From Candidatus Zhuqueibacterota bacterium (GTDB taxonomy: Bacteria > Zhuqueibacterota > Zhuqueibacteria > Zhuqueibacterales > Geothermadaptataceae): a stretch of DNA of 64,000 nucleotides. Numbering within the stretch: the stretch's first letter is position 1; every line of letters starts with the position of its first letter. Made by a program: the position numbers and the translations under genes. Of the stretch, positions 1-9,299 are shown piece by piece. The DNA lies in the NCBI GenBank assembly GCA_030950365.1, contig JAUZRQ010000002.1:124001-188000 (forward strand), written 5' to 3'. The notes below the pieces were generated by a model, which had not been told where the DNA came from, did not search any database, and was given only the letters and a program-made list of their open reading frames with translations.

Positions 1-536
1 AGCGCATTTGTGAAGCCATTTACACCGCCATCCTGACCGATACCGGCTCCTTTCGCTTCACCAACACCAATCCGGCGGCGCACCGCATCGTCGCCGAGTT
101 GCTGGAATCGGGCATTAATCCGCAAAAGATTTACAGCAATGTGTATGAGAACCAGAGCGTCGAGCGGGTGAAGCTGATGGCGCGGGTGCTGAGCGAGCTG
201 CGTATCGAATACGACGGCCGCCTGGCCTGGATGAAGATCACTCAGCAGATGCTGAAAGAAACCGGAGCCACGCTGAAGGACACCGAAGGGCTGGCGGATT
301 TCCCGCGCTCCATCGCCGGCGTGGAAGTGGCCCTGCTGTTTATGGAACTCGAGGATGGCAAGGTGAAAATCAGCTTCCGTTCCAAGGGCAATGTAGTGAT
401 CAACGGTCTGGCACAGGAATTTTCTGGCGGTGGGCATGCCTTTGCGGCCGGCGCTTCCACTGATGGACCGATAGAGGCGGTGATCCCGGTCGTGCTGAAA
501 CGCGCCGGCGCATTGTTTGAAAAACCGAAACATTGA
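1..536 (+). CDS. nrnA: DHH/DHHA1 phosphoesterase, NrnA-like (5' truncated)
   Basis: The 3' end of a gene whose start lies left of the window; the frame is open from base 3 and gives 177 residues. The family (bifunctional oligoribonuclease/PAP phosphatase NrnA) degrades nanoRNA and can dephosphorylate pAp in the cytoplasm. The visible part begins with the family's conserved YTAILTDTGSFRF segment (bases 27-65) from the end of the DHH domain. It then runs through a DHHA1 domain whose signature SGGGHAFAAGA lies about 35 residues from the C-terminus. The catalytic DHH motif itself is outside the window. No terminator is obvious immediately after the stop. Assignment by motif is firm; the exact substrate is inferred. 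Confidence 0.9.
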   Translation, partial: RICEAIYTAILTDTGSFRFTNTNPAAHRIVAELLESGINPQKIYSNVYENQSVERVKLMARVLSELRIEYDGRLAWMKITQQMLKETGATLKDTEGLADFPRSIAGVEVALLFMELEDGKVKISFRSKGNVVINGLAQEFSGGGHAFAAGASTDGPIEAVIPVVLKRAGALFEKPKH

Positions 537-861
537 GCCTTGTTTTAGAGGTTCCCACCTCAGATGTTTGGCGAAATGTTGGTTTAAATGTCGGGCCGCT
601 GCATTGCAGCCCGCGCGGCAACGGCGGATACGCCGGGTTTATTTCCGGCAACCACAGATTGTTTTCTGAGCGCTGTCTTTTGAGCATTCATGTATTGTAA
701 CTATTCAGCCCACTATCTGTCATTGCGAGGATCCGCCAGCCGGCGGAGGCTCGCGATGACGGATCCTTTTATTTTTTGTTACAAAGGGCTGAATAAATGC
801 CATGCATTACTGAATATTAGCACACTGAGTACGTTAGCCCTCTGAAATTCGCCATTCAAGT
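537..861. other. intergenic region with a nested palindromic element
   Basis: No gene seen. The gap holds a 42-base near-perfect hairpin (719-760) enclosed by a 10-bp perfect inverted repeat (TATTCAGCCC at 702-711, GGGCTGAATA at 786-795). See the separate repeat entry. Confidence 0.6.
702..795. repeat. nested palindrome, GTCATTGCGAG-type hairpin inside a 10-bp inverted repeat
   Basis: Inner hairpin: arms 719-737 and 742-760 (begin GTCATTGCGAG, end GCGATGAC) match at 16 of 19 positions around the loop AGCC. Outer arms TATTCAGCCC (702-711) and GGGCTGAATA (786-795) are perfect complements. The GTCATTGCGAGGA word resembles short interspersed palindromes common in some deltaproteobacterial and Nitrospirota intergenic regions. 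That comparison is from memory. It could be a miniature element or the remnant of one. No second copy was found in this window. Confidence 0.6.
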
Positions 862-2040
862 ATGTCCAATCAACCATCAGATATCCATACCCGCCTTTCG
901 GAGCTCATCGCCGGAATGGAGCCCGACCTGATTCAGTATCGTCGGCATCTGCACCAGCATCCTGAATTGGGCTATCAGGAGCAAAATACGGCCAGATACC
1001 TGACCGAACTGCTGCGCTCCTTTGGCCTCACGCCGCGGCGTGTGGCTGGCACTGGACTTCTGGTGGATATTGGCGAGGCTCCAGCCAGGATCGGCTTCCG
1101 TGCCGATATGGATGCGCTGCCCATCCGTGAAGAAACGGGGCTGCCGTATGCCTCGCAGAATTCGGGGGTGATGCATGCCTGCGGGCATGATGTGCACATG
1201 GCCGTGGCGCTGGGCGTGGCCCGGGCGTTGGTGGCGTTGCGCGAGCACTTGACGCACGGCGTGCGCCTTCTGTTTCAGCCTGCGGAGGAGCTCATGCCCG
1301 GTGGCGCCGCCGACATGATTCGTGACGGGGCCATCGAGGGACTGGAAGCGATTTACGCGCTGCACGTGGAACCCACGCTGCCAGCCGGCACGGTGGGTCT
1401 CAAATACGGCCCGTTTCTGGCTTCGGTGGACACATTCGATATCGAGCTCAGAGGCAAGATGGGCCATGCTGGCTATCCGCACCGCGCCGTGGATCCGGTG
1501 CCTGCAGCAGCCGAGCTCGTGCTGGCGCTGCAAACTCTGGTCGCCCGCAAAACCGATCCCGTTAGCCCTGCAGTGTTCAGTATTACAGAATTGCAGGCTG
1601 GCGAGGCCAAGAATATCATCCCGGCAAAAGTGCATCTGGGCGGCACTTACCGCTGTCTGGATGCCGCCGTGCGCGAACAGATTCCACACTGGCTCGAGGA
1701 CATGCTGGCCGGCATCTGCCGCGCGCATGGATTGGAATACAAGTTGTCATTTGAGCACGGTTCGCCCGTGCTGGTGAACGACGAGCACTGCACGCGCAAA
1801 CTGGAACAGGTCTGTCGCCAGGTACTCGGCGATGACCGCGTTGTGATTCTGCAGGAACCCCGTCTGGGGGCCGAGGATTTTTCGTTTTACCTGGAACATA
1901 TTCCGGGGACGCTGATGCGCCTCGGCGTGCAAACCGATCCGGCGCAAACTGTGCCGCTGCATTCGCCGCGCTTCGCTCCCGATGAGCGCGCCATGGCCGT
2001 TGGCGCGCAGGTCATGACAGCGTTGATGCTTGATTTTTAA
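862..2040 (+). CDS. M20 family amidohydrolase (N-acyl-amino acid / hippurate hydrolase type)
   Basis: 392 residues, normal for the M20D amidohydrolase group (AmaA/HipO/IAA-amino-acid hydrolase). These cytoplasmic two-metal enzymes cleave N-acyl groups from amino acids or peptides. Visible motifs: RRHLHQHPELGYQE near residue 27, RADMDALPI near 80, the metal-binding segment MHACGHDVH at 104-112 (Cys107, His109), the catalytic Glu pair QPAEE at 139-143, and a His in ALHVEP near 168. The dimerisation domain follows at about 185-300 (GHAGYPH). Start is the ATG at 862; there is no strong Shine-Dalgarno. It stands alone, so the natural substrate cannot be read from context. Confidence 0.9.
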   Translation: MSNQPSDIHTRLSELIAGMEPDLIQYRRHLHQHPELGYQEQNTARYLTELLRSFGLTPRRVAGTGLLVDIGEAPARIGFRADMDALPIREETGLPYASQNSGVMHACGHDVHMAVALGVARALVALREHLTHGVRLLFQPAEELMPGGAADMIRDGAIEGLEAIYALHVEPTLPAGTVGLKYGPFLASVDTFDIELRGKMGHAGYPHRAVDPVPAAAELVLALQTLVARKTDPVSPAVFSITELQAGEAKNIIPAKVHLGGTYRCLDAAVREQIPHWLEDMLAGICRAHGLEYKLSFEHGSPVLVNDEHCTRKLEQVCRQVLGDDRVVILQEPRLGAEDFSFYLEHIPGTLMRLGVQTDPAQTVPLHSPRFAPDERAMAVGAQVMTALMLDF

Positions 2041-2527
2041 TGATGTTAAAAAACATTAATATGTGTTTTTTGCTTGCTTTTGAGGCGGCAAAGATTTAGT
2101 TTTTAAACCAACATCGTAATTTTAGGTGTGGTTAATTTGTTAAATAACTAAATGTTAGGGCAATATAAAAATCTTAACGTTTTTTCATGATATCCAGGCG
2201 AATGCGGATGATCATTCAGGCAAAGTCGGCGCAGGCATCTTCTCCAATGCATCTCTAAACCCGTTTTATTTTTTGCCAGCAAACGTAACCACAGTCGTTG
2301 TCATTCAACTGATTGCCTTCAACATGAAATCATGATAAACTCCTTTTTACTAAAGTGTTCTTCCAACCTGTCCTAACTCAAATCTCAAAACGCATCAAAT
2401 ATCGCCATTCATGGAGGAAGGACAATGTAGCAAATCTGGATGTTTGGCGGGATTTTCGGGGGCTTTAAACCAAAGTGAAAAAGACAACTTGGACGATAGC
2501 AGCATTGGGTTGAGTCAAGGGGAAATC
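2041..2527. other. AT-rich intergenic region ahead of the kinase cluster
   Basis: No gene supported. An A/T hairpin at 2048-2071 (AAAAAACAT against a TGTTTTTT run) may terminate the amidohydrolase gene. At 2192-2222 there is a GAATGCGGATGAT word of the kind that recurs in other gaps here. At 2413-2430 a strong Shine-Dalgarno (GGAGGAAGG) is followed by ATG TAG, a start immediately followed by a stop. The stretch 2411-2527 is open in frame with the kinase but is more likely leader than coding. Confidence 0.45.
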
Positions 2528-5116
2528 ATGAATGTGAAAGACGAATCACTTTTCCCAAAGCGGGAGAACGGGCGGGACCTGGCCCGTGCTAATGGGGCCA
2601 TCTGGAATGCACTGTTGCCCGGCGAAGCGCCATCGTCGGGAGAGGCCGCCAGACACTTTTTTGACAATCTCGGCATCCCCATTGCTATTCTGGATCGTGA
2701 TTTGAATTTTGTTTATGGCAACCATGCGTTCAGCGAGATGTTTGAATTTTTCCCGGACCTGTCTTCCGGCAGGTGCCGATTTCCGACCATGTTTCGGCGC
2801 CTGAATCATGACGGTTTTGAATCGTGGTGGGCGGAGATTCAGTGGTTCGATTATCGCCAGTTCGACGGCATATTCGAGTTTGCCGCAGCCGATGGCCTGC
2901 CTCGAGTGTACAAAGTGATTTTTTCGAGGCAAGAAGATGGGGCCTATTACACGGCCACATTCATCAATATCACGGCAGAAGAACGGCAGCGCAATCACCT
3001 GCGGAAACGATTGGGGCATGCCCGTTCGCTGTTGGCCTGGCTGACCCAGCTTGGCCAGGCACGAGATGAGCAAACGCTGTTTCAGAAATTTTGCACGATT
3101 GCCAAAGATGACTGGCGCATCCAAAGCGCCGTGTGGATCCGCCTGGATGGGGCTTCGCAGCGACTGTACATACAATTCGAGTGGAAAAATGGTGAGATCG
3201 TTGTAGAGCATGCAAACCATCCGTGGAACGATCGCCTTCTTTCCTGGCTTCAGGAAACGCCGTTGTTTCGGGTGTGCCCACTCGAAGAATTGCATGCCAA
3301 CGGGTTGGATGGTTGCTGGATTCCTGACGGGGTCTCCCACGCCGTGGTGCTGCCATTGCGCCGTGATGGTCATCTGCGCGGCTTGATCGTCGCCGTGGGC
3401 GGCGACAGCCTGGATGCCGTGGCGCCGGAAGAAATACGTATCATTGCTGAGCGCTTGCAAGTGACTCTCGAACATGTGCAGCAATTTGAGGAAAACTGTC
3501 GTTTTCGCAAATTCTTGCAGCATGGACTTGACGGTCGTCATCCATCAGTGGCTCTGTATAGCGATCCGAATATCCTTGCCGATCGTATCGGCCAGCAGTT
3601 GTGTGAACTGACGGCATGCCGTGCAGCAGCCATTGTGATGTTTGAAGACGAAGCCTTAGTACTGAAACGAGCCGCAGGGCTGGACGTGGAGCCGGAAGCG
3701 GTGTTGCCCGAATGGCAGCCGGAACAATGGGAATCCCGTATGCGCGATGGCCAGCCGTTGGTGCTGACCGGGATCGCGGATTCACCGGAATTTTCCGAAT
3801 CGAGCAGGCGGTTATTCCAGGAAATGCGTGTGGGAACGCTGGCAGCGATTGCGGCGCGCGAGGACGACGACCGGCTGGTGGTCGTGGCCGGCTTTTTCGA
3901 CGACCCTCCGCCGGATGCGTTCACGCTCGATCTCTTTGCCACGCAGGCGCTGTACGGCGTGCGTGCGGTGGCCAGCGCGCTGATGATTCGAGCACTGAAA
4001 CACAGCCGCGATTTCATGGAAGGCATCCTGAAGCATTCGGCGTACGCCATCATCTGTACGGACCGCTATGGCCGCATCACCTATTACAGCCAGGGCGCAA
4101 AGCAGATGCTTGGCTACTCCGAGGACGAGGTCATCGGGCATGAGGTCAGCGAATTCTGGTTTGAGAACCCGGCGCAAATCCGAAAGATGCTGAATAATAT
4201 CGGCGAGCACGACCGGATCCTCGATTACGAAACGTATTTGAAGCACCAGAACGGGCAGTACATTCCCTTCTCACTGTCGCTGGCGGCTTTGTATGACGAT
4301 TCCGGCCGCATTAGCGGCTATCTTGGCATCGGCCGGGATATTTCGGAAAAGAAAAAAGCGGAAGAAGAGTTGCAACAGCGTCAGGAAGAATTGGAAGACC
4401 TGATTTATCTAATCACTCATAATTTGAAATCGCCGATCGTCTCCGTGGAGGGCTTCGCTAATTTACTAATTGAGGAAGCCGGCTCGCGGCTCGATGAGGA
4501 AAGTTTCAAATATCTCGATCGCATCAAGAAAAACGTCGAATCGATGAACTCGATGATCAGCGATCTGCTGGAATTTTCCAAATACGGCAAGATGGACATG
4601 GCCCTGGAACGGGTCGATTTGCAGCAGATCGTACGCGATCTCATCGAGGAAATTCAGGTGCAGTTTGCGCCGGTGAACGTGCAGGTGGAAATTCCCGAGC
4701 CGCTGCCGGAAGTGGTGGCGCACGTTGAGGGCATCAAAACCGTGTTCGAGAATTTGTTGAATAATGCGGCCAAATACCGAAAACCCGATCAGGATGTGCA
4801 CATCAAAATCTGGTGTGAAGAAAAGCCGCGCTTTTTTGCGTTTCATATCGAGGATGATGGCATCGGGATAGAGCCAGACGCGCAAAAAAAGATTTTTAAC
4901 CTGTTCCAGCGCGCGGCTAACGCCGCGGATATTCACGGCACCGGCGTCGGGCTGGCGATTTGCAAGCGTATTGTGATGCGTCAGGGCGGTTTTATCATGG
5001 TGCACTCCACGCCGGGTGAAGGTACACGCTTTTCATTTACCCTGCCCAAGCGCGATCTCGGAGCCAAAAAGGCCGCTGCCGACTGGCAGTCGGACGAAGG
5101 ACGGATTAAACCCTAA
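2528..5116 (+). CDS. sensor histidine kinase (PAS-GAF-GAF-PAS-HisKA-HATPase)
   Basis: 862 residues from the preferred ATG at 2528, which has AAGGGGAA six bases upstream. An in-frame ATG at 2411 would add 39 residues but lacks a ribosome site. Predicted order: PAS (about 45-155), GAF-like (165-325), second GAF-like (345-495), PAS with PAC tail (510-620), then HisKA with phospho-acceptor His631 (ITHNLKSP) and a HATPase domain with N-box NNAAKYRK, G1 DDGIGI and G2 GTGVGLAI. No transmembrane segment is apparent, so it should be cytosolic and sense through its PAS/GAF domains. HNLKSP-type HisKA domains occur in bacteriophytochrome-related kinases. The next kinase begins 9 bases after the stop, so they are probably co-transcribed. 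The ligand is unknown. Confidence 0.88.
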   Translation: MNVKDESLFPKRENGRDLARANGAIWNALLPGEAPSSGEAARHFFDNLGIPIAILDRDLNFVYGNHAFSEMFEFFPDLSSGRCRFPTMFRRLNHDGFESWWAEIQWFDYRQFDGIFEFAAADGLPRVYKVIFSRQEDGAYYTATFINITAEERQRNHLRKRLGHARSLLAWLTQLGQARDEQTLFQKFCTIAKDDWRIQSAVWIRLDGASQRLYIQFEWKNGEIVVEHANHPWNDRLLSWLQETPLFRVCPLEELHANGLDGCWIPDGVSHAVVLPLRRDGHLRGLIVAVGGDSLDAVAPEEIRIIAERLQVTLEHVQQFEENCRFRKFLQHGLDGRHPSVALYSDPNILADRIGQQLCELTACRAAAIVMFEDEALVLKRAAGLDVEPEAVLPEWQPEQWESRMRDGQPLVLTGIADSPEFSESSRRLFQEMRVGTLAAIAAREDDDRLVVVAGFFDDPPPDAFTLDLFATQALYGVRAVASALMIRALKHSRDFMEGILKHSAYAIICTDRYGRITYYSQGAKQMLGYSEDEVIGHEVSEFWFENPAQIRKMLNNIGEHDRILDYETYLKHQNGQYIPFSLSLAALYDDSGRISGYLGIGRDISEKKKAEEELQQRQEELEDLIYLITHNLKSPIVSVEGFANLLIEEAGSRLDEESFKYLDRIKKNVESMNSMISDLLEFSKYGKMDMALERVDLQQIVRDLIEEIQVQFAPVNVQVEIPEPLPEVVAHVEGIKTVFENLLNNAAKYRKPDQDVHIKIWCEEKPRFFAFHIEDDGIGIEPDAQKKIFNLFQRAANAADIHGTGVGLAICKRIVMRQGGFIMVHSTPGEGTRFSFTLPKRDLGAKKAAADWQSDEGRIKP

Positions 5117-5124
5117 GTGATGCG

Positions 5125-8100
5125 ATGCAAAGTGTTTCGGTTAAAGAGCTTCGGCGAGTGAGCCTGCTGGGCCGACTCGCTGAGGCGCTGATTGCCACAG
5201 ATAGCGTCAGCGAATTTTTTCAATTTTTGCGAGAAAAACTCATCGAGCTCATCCCTGCCGAGCACATTTTTATTTATTATCACGACGCCAGGTCCAAAGG
5301 CTTTGTGCTGCTGCCCGAATTTAACTCGCCGGAGTTTTTCTCCGACGGCCGTAAAACCCGGCTGGATTATGCAGAGACGCGCTTCCAGCGATTTCTGAAA
5401 AGCCGAGCTGTCATCTTGCGCGTGCACAAGCCCCAGGATGATCCTTTCACCAAACAGGAAAAAGGCCTTATCGGCTCGGATATCCAGGCTGAGATGGCCA
5501 TCCCCATTGCTACACAGGGCGGCGATCTCTTGGGCGTGCTGCAGGTGGTGCGCAAGAATCCCATTGGCTTCAACAAAGCGCAAAAAGCGGTGGCCATCGC
5601 AGCGGCGGCATTTATTGCCAATTTGTTGGAGCGCGATCTGCTGTTTGCCAAAAACGAACGCTTGCGCGCCGAACGGAACTGGTGGCAGAACCATTTTCAG
5701 TATTCATTTCAACACTTGCTCGGCCCGGCTTGCCTTGTCGAAGCCCGAAGCGGGCTCATTCAAGAAGTGAATGCGGCTATGGAAGACCTTTTCGCCGTGT
5801 CGAAGCAAACCCTCACTGGTACACCGTTGGAAGAATATTTCTTGCCGGAATCGGCTGAGGCGTTTCGGGAGGTGCTCAAAGACAGTGATCTAAGCCAACC
5901 GGTGGTGCTGAAGCTGCTGAAACTGCAGCGCAAGAATCAGGCGCCTTACTACGTGCACCTGAAACTGCTGGCCATTCCCAACACGTCGCAGATTCTGGTG
6001 CGCATTTTCAATGCGCAGAAACGCATCCGACGGCGCAAGAAGCAGTTGCACCAATGGAAAAAATTGAACCAATTTCTGCGCGTGCTACAGCCGGGATCGC
6101 AGGAAAACTTGCACGAAGATATTAAAAAGGCGCTCAAAGCGCTGGGTGAGGCCACCGGCGCGCGCTACGTCACCCTGTTCAAAGTGAAGGATAGCCGCCT
6201 CGAACTATTGAACACCATCAATCTGGTCCCCGGACAGCAGCAACAGCCGGATCAGGCGTTGCGCGCGGGATTGGCGCGCGGCCCGTACAGCGATCTGTTG
6301 AAATCCGAAGCCATCACGTTTTATCCCGATTTGCTGGAAAAAGAGGAATTTAACCGCTGGCGGCCCATCGCTAAACAGCTCGGCTTTTCAAGCTTCCTGT
6401 CGCTGCCGCTGGATTTGCAGGACAACCGCATCGGGCTGTTGTGCCTGTATTTTCAGGACAAGAAAAAGATATCGCTGCAGGAGCGCGTGCTCATCGAGGC
6501 GAGCGGTCGCTATATGGCCATGATTCTGTCGCATTTGCGGCTGCAACGCAAATCGCAGGAACGCTTTGAGCAGATCAAGATTATCGAGGAGCTCACGCAA
6601 AGCATCAATGCCAGCAAGAGCATCGAGGAGATCATCAAAGAAGTGGCGCAAGGCGTGCAAAAAATCATCCCATTCGATCTGATAGACATCACCCTGTTCG
6701 ACAGCGAGGGCGAGAACGTCAAACTGTACAGTATTTTCTCGCGGCAACTGGGCGAAAAAATCGGCGTGGAAACCTGGCGCGGCCTTGAGAATCTGCCCGA
6801 TTACGGCTGGCTTTGCCTGGGCGAAGCCGTGGACCCCGAACTGCATGCGAAAATCGAGGGACACCTCGAGGCCAAGCGCAACGTACTGCTCATGGCCTGT
6901 GATCGGTATCTGGGCACCCTGGAAATCGCCAGCATGGATAGCCGCGCTTTCAAGAAAGAGCATCTGGATTTTCTCAATCAGGTGGCGGGACAACTGGCCA
7001 CGGCGTTTGAGAACATCCGCCTGTTCGAAAAACTGAGCAGCCGGGTGCGAGAGATGAGCGCCATCGCCAAGGCGAGCTGGGCGGCGGCCAGCGAGATCGA
7101 CATCCAGGCCATGCTGGTGAGCGTGCTGCAGAACATCCAGCGCGCGCTGAATGCGCGATCGCTGCAGTTCCGGCTGCTTTTGCCCATTCCTGAGGTGCCC
7201 TCGCTGGTGGAGGAAGGTGAAACAGAAGACGCCATCGACTGGGATGAAATTACCGAAGTGATGGACCGGTTGACCAATCAGCGGTTGTACTGTATTCTGG
7301 GCCGACGGGGCGGTGCTCTGTACCTCTCCCGCAATTTCACCGGCAAATTTTTGCTGGTGCCGGTGGTGGTGCAGCAAAAGACCATCGGGTTGATTTCGGT
7401 GGAATTGCCGGAGTTGCGCAAACTGGCGCGCCGCGAAGTGGAACTGGTGCGCACCATGGCCAACCTCGTCGGCTCGGCGTTGGAAAGCGAGCGGCTGCGC
7501 CGCATCACCAGCGAACGCACCGAACAGCTCGAGAAGGTCAACGAGGAACTGGAGAAATTTGTGTACACGGTGTCGCATGATTTGAAATCGCCCATCGTGT
7601 CGATCCACGGTTTTTCCACCTTGCTGCTGGAAGATTACGAAGATCAGCTCGACGCCGATGCGCGGCATTATCTAGAGCGCATCCAGAAAAATGCGCTGGC
7701 CATGCAGCAACTGGTGAAAGACCTGCTGGAACTGTCGCGCGTGGGCCGGGGTGTGCTGAATTTTGAAAAGATCAACGCCAAAGAGATCATCGAACGGGCG
7801 CTGGTGGAATATTCCTATCAGGTGCGCGAGGAGAAAATCGAGATCAAGGTTCGGGACAACTTCCCGGACATTTATGCCGATGTGACCCAGATGACTCAGG
7901 TGTTTGCCAACCTGATCGGCAACGCCATCAAGTTCCGGCATCCCGAGCGCGAGGAGGCGATCGTGGAGATCGGATCGGAAGTCCGCGGCCGCGATATCGT
8001 GTTCTGGGTGCGTGACAATGGCATCGGTATTGCGCCGAAGTTTCATGATCGGATTTTCAACCTGTTCGAACGGCATCCGCACACCAAAAAGGTCGAAGGC

Positions 8101-8259
8101 AGCGGCATCGGCTTGACCGTGGTGAAGCGGATCATCGAACTGCACAAGGGTAAAATCTGGGTCGAGTCCGAATCGGGGGAAGGCGCGACGTTCTATTTTA
8201 CCCTGCCGAATCCCGGGGCCAAACCGCATCCCCCGGTCAATGGGGTGAAAAAGGCCTGA
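5125..8259 (+). CDS. multi-GAF sensor histidine kinase
   Basis: 1044 residues, starting 9 bases downstream of the preceding kinase. Predicted order: GAF (about 25-170), a PAS-like domain (190-300), then three further GAF-like modules (about 330-470, 490-635, 655-790), a short coiled coil, HisKA with His818 in SHDLKSPIVS, and HATPase with DNGIGI and GSGIGLTV. Its kinase core closely resembles that of the upstream gene (shared LKSPIVS and similar helical spacing), so the two look like paralogues with different sensor arms. Soluble and probably cytosolic. No receiver domain is fused to it or lies next to it. The GAF ligands cannot be read from sequence; none has an obvious bilin-binding Cys context. 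Confidence 0.87.
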   Translation: MQSVSVKELRRVSLLGRLAEALIATDSVSEFFQFLREKLIELIPAEHIFIYYHDARSKGFVLLPEFNSPEFFSDGRKTRLDYAETRFQRFLKSRAVILRVHKPQDDPFTKQEKGLIGSDIQAEMAIPIATQGGDLLGVLQVVRKNPIGFNKAQKAVAIAAAAFIANLLERDLLFAKNERLRAERNWWQNHFQYSFQHLLGPACLVEARSGLIQEVNAAMEDLFAVSKQTLTGTPLEEYFLPESAEAFREVLKDSDLSQPVVLKLLKLQRKNQAPYYVHLKLLAIPNTSQILVRIFNAQKRIRRRKKQLHQWKKLNQFLRVLQPGSQENLHEDIKKALKALGEATGARYVTLFKVKDSRLELLNTINLVPGQQQQPDQALRAGLARGPYSDLLKSEAITFYPDLLEKEEFNRWRPIAKQLGFSSFLSLPLDLQDNRIGLLCLYFQDKKKISLQERVLIEASGRYMAMILSHLRLQRKSQERFEQIKIIEELTQSINASKSIEEIIKEVAQGVQKIIPFDLIDITLFDSEGENVKLYSIFSRQLGEKIGVETWRGLENLPDYGWLCLGEAVDPELHAKIEGHLEAKRNVLLMACDRYLGTLEIASMDSRAFKKEHLDFLNQVAGQLATAFENIRLFEKLSSRVREMSAIAKASWAAASEIDIQAMLVSVLQNIQRALNARSLQFRLLLPIPEVPSLVEEGETEDAIDWDEITEVMDRLTNQRLYCILGRRGGALYLSRNFTGKFLLVPVVVQQKTIGLISVELPELRKLARREVELVRTMANLVGSALESERLRRITSERTEQLEKVNEELEKFVYTVSHDLKSPIVSIHGFSTLLLEDYEDQLDADARHYLERIQKNALAMQQLVKDLLELSRVGRGVLNFEKINAKEIIERALVEYSYQVREEKIEIKVRDNFPDIYADVTQMTQVFANLIGNAIKFRHPEREEAIVEIGSEVRGRDIVFWVRDNGIGIAPKFHDRIFNLFERHPHTKKVEGSGIGLTVVKRIIELHKGKIWVESESGEGATFYFTLPNPGAKPHPPVNGVKKA

Positions 8260-8420
8260 CGGATTGGGCGAAACTGGCTGTATGTGATTGATGAATCCAG
8301 GAAGGACTGAAAGCAGGAGGCTGGACGGAGGAAGCGTGTGATCACATCCAACCTGCCTGCGTCATCCATCTCACCCGTTTTTTGCCATTCGAATCGAACT
8401 GACAGCTGAGGGATTGCAAC

Positions 8421-9209
8421 ATGCTACTGGTGAAACGGCATCCGGTGGAAAGGGATTCGAGGGATTCTCTCCAGATTCAACTTCAGGAACTCAAGCAGCA
8501 GTTGCGCGCCCGAACGCGCGAACTGCATCAAAAAGAAGAGGAGCTGCAGCATCTGTTTTACATGATTTCCCACGAGCTGCGCACGCCCATCAGCGCCATT
8601 CGTGGGTTCACATCGATTTTACTGGAAGACGGCTCCGAGCTACCGGCCGAGTCTGCGGATTATCTGCAGCGCATCCACAAAAACGTGGACCGGTTGGAAA
8701 AAATCGTCAATGATCTGGGCCTGTTAAGTCGGCTTAACATAAATGAAAATTTATTTGAGGTGATCAATCTTCAGGAGCTGATTTCCGATATCCTTATAGG
8801 CTCCTATGATCATATCCGGTCCGGACAGGTGACGGTTTCCATTCAGCCCGATTTGCCGCCTGCATACGGCTATCGTGAAGGCTTGCACCATGTGTTCTCC
8901 AATTTGATTCTGAACGCCATCAAGTACCGCAAGCGTGCCCAACCGGTGCAAATCGACATCGGTTGTTTGCAGGATGAATTCTTTCTCAAATATTATGTCC
9001 GGGACAACGGCATTGGCATTCCATCGGCCTATCGCAAAAGCATTTTTGATATGTTCGTGCGGGCGGGCAATGTGAAGAAGGTGAATGGCAGCGGCCTGGG
9101 TTTGTACATCGTCAGACGGATAATCCAGGCGCATGGCGGTGAAATCTGGGTCGAGTCCAGGGTCGGCAGGGGGTCCACGTTTTATTTCACCCTGGCCAAA
9201 GTCCCTTGA
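8421..9209 (+). CDS. short sensor histidine kinase (HisKA-HATPase, no sensor domain)
   Basis: 262 residues: a short charged coiled coil (about 10-40), HisKA with His51 in ISHELRTPIS, and HATPase with N-box NAIKYRK, DNGIGIP and GSGLGLYI. There is no PAS, GAF or transmembrane segment, so sensing must come from a partner or by heterodimerising with a neighbouring kinase. Start ATG at 8421, after a 161-base gap from the previous kinase. The C-terminal WVESRVGRGSTFYF segment matches the endings of the two upstream kinases. Confidence 0.87.
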   Translation: MLLVKRHPVERDSRDSLQIQLQELKQQLRARTRELHQKEEELQHLFYMISHELRTPISAIRGFTSILLEDGSELPAESADYLQRIHKNVDRLEKIVNDLGLLSRLNINENLFEVINLQELISDILIGSYDHIRSGQVTVSIQPDLPPAYGYREGLHHVFSNLILNAIKYRKRAQPVQIDIGCLQDEFFLKYYVRDNGIGIPSAYRKSIFDMFVRAGNVKKVNGSGLGLYIVRRIIQAHGGEIWVESRVGRGSTFYFTLAKVP

Positions 9210-9299
9210 TGCGCCAAAAGGGCAGGAACCCGAGGAAATGGGAAGACGGACATTGACAATCATAGCAACGGCGAATCGCACACCCGGGAGATGGGCTGA

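Noticed and set aside
6388-7668. Minus-strand open frame (426 codons) opposite the multi-GAF kinase
   Set aside because: Composition rich in Gln/His/Leu, typical of a reverse reading of GC-rich genes.
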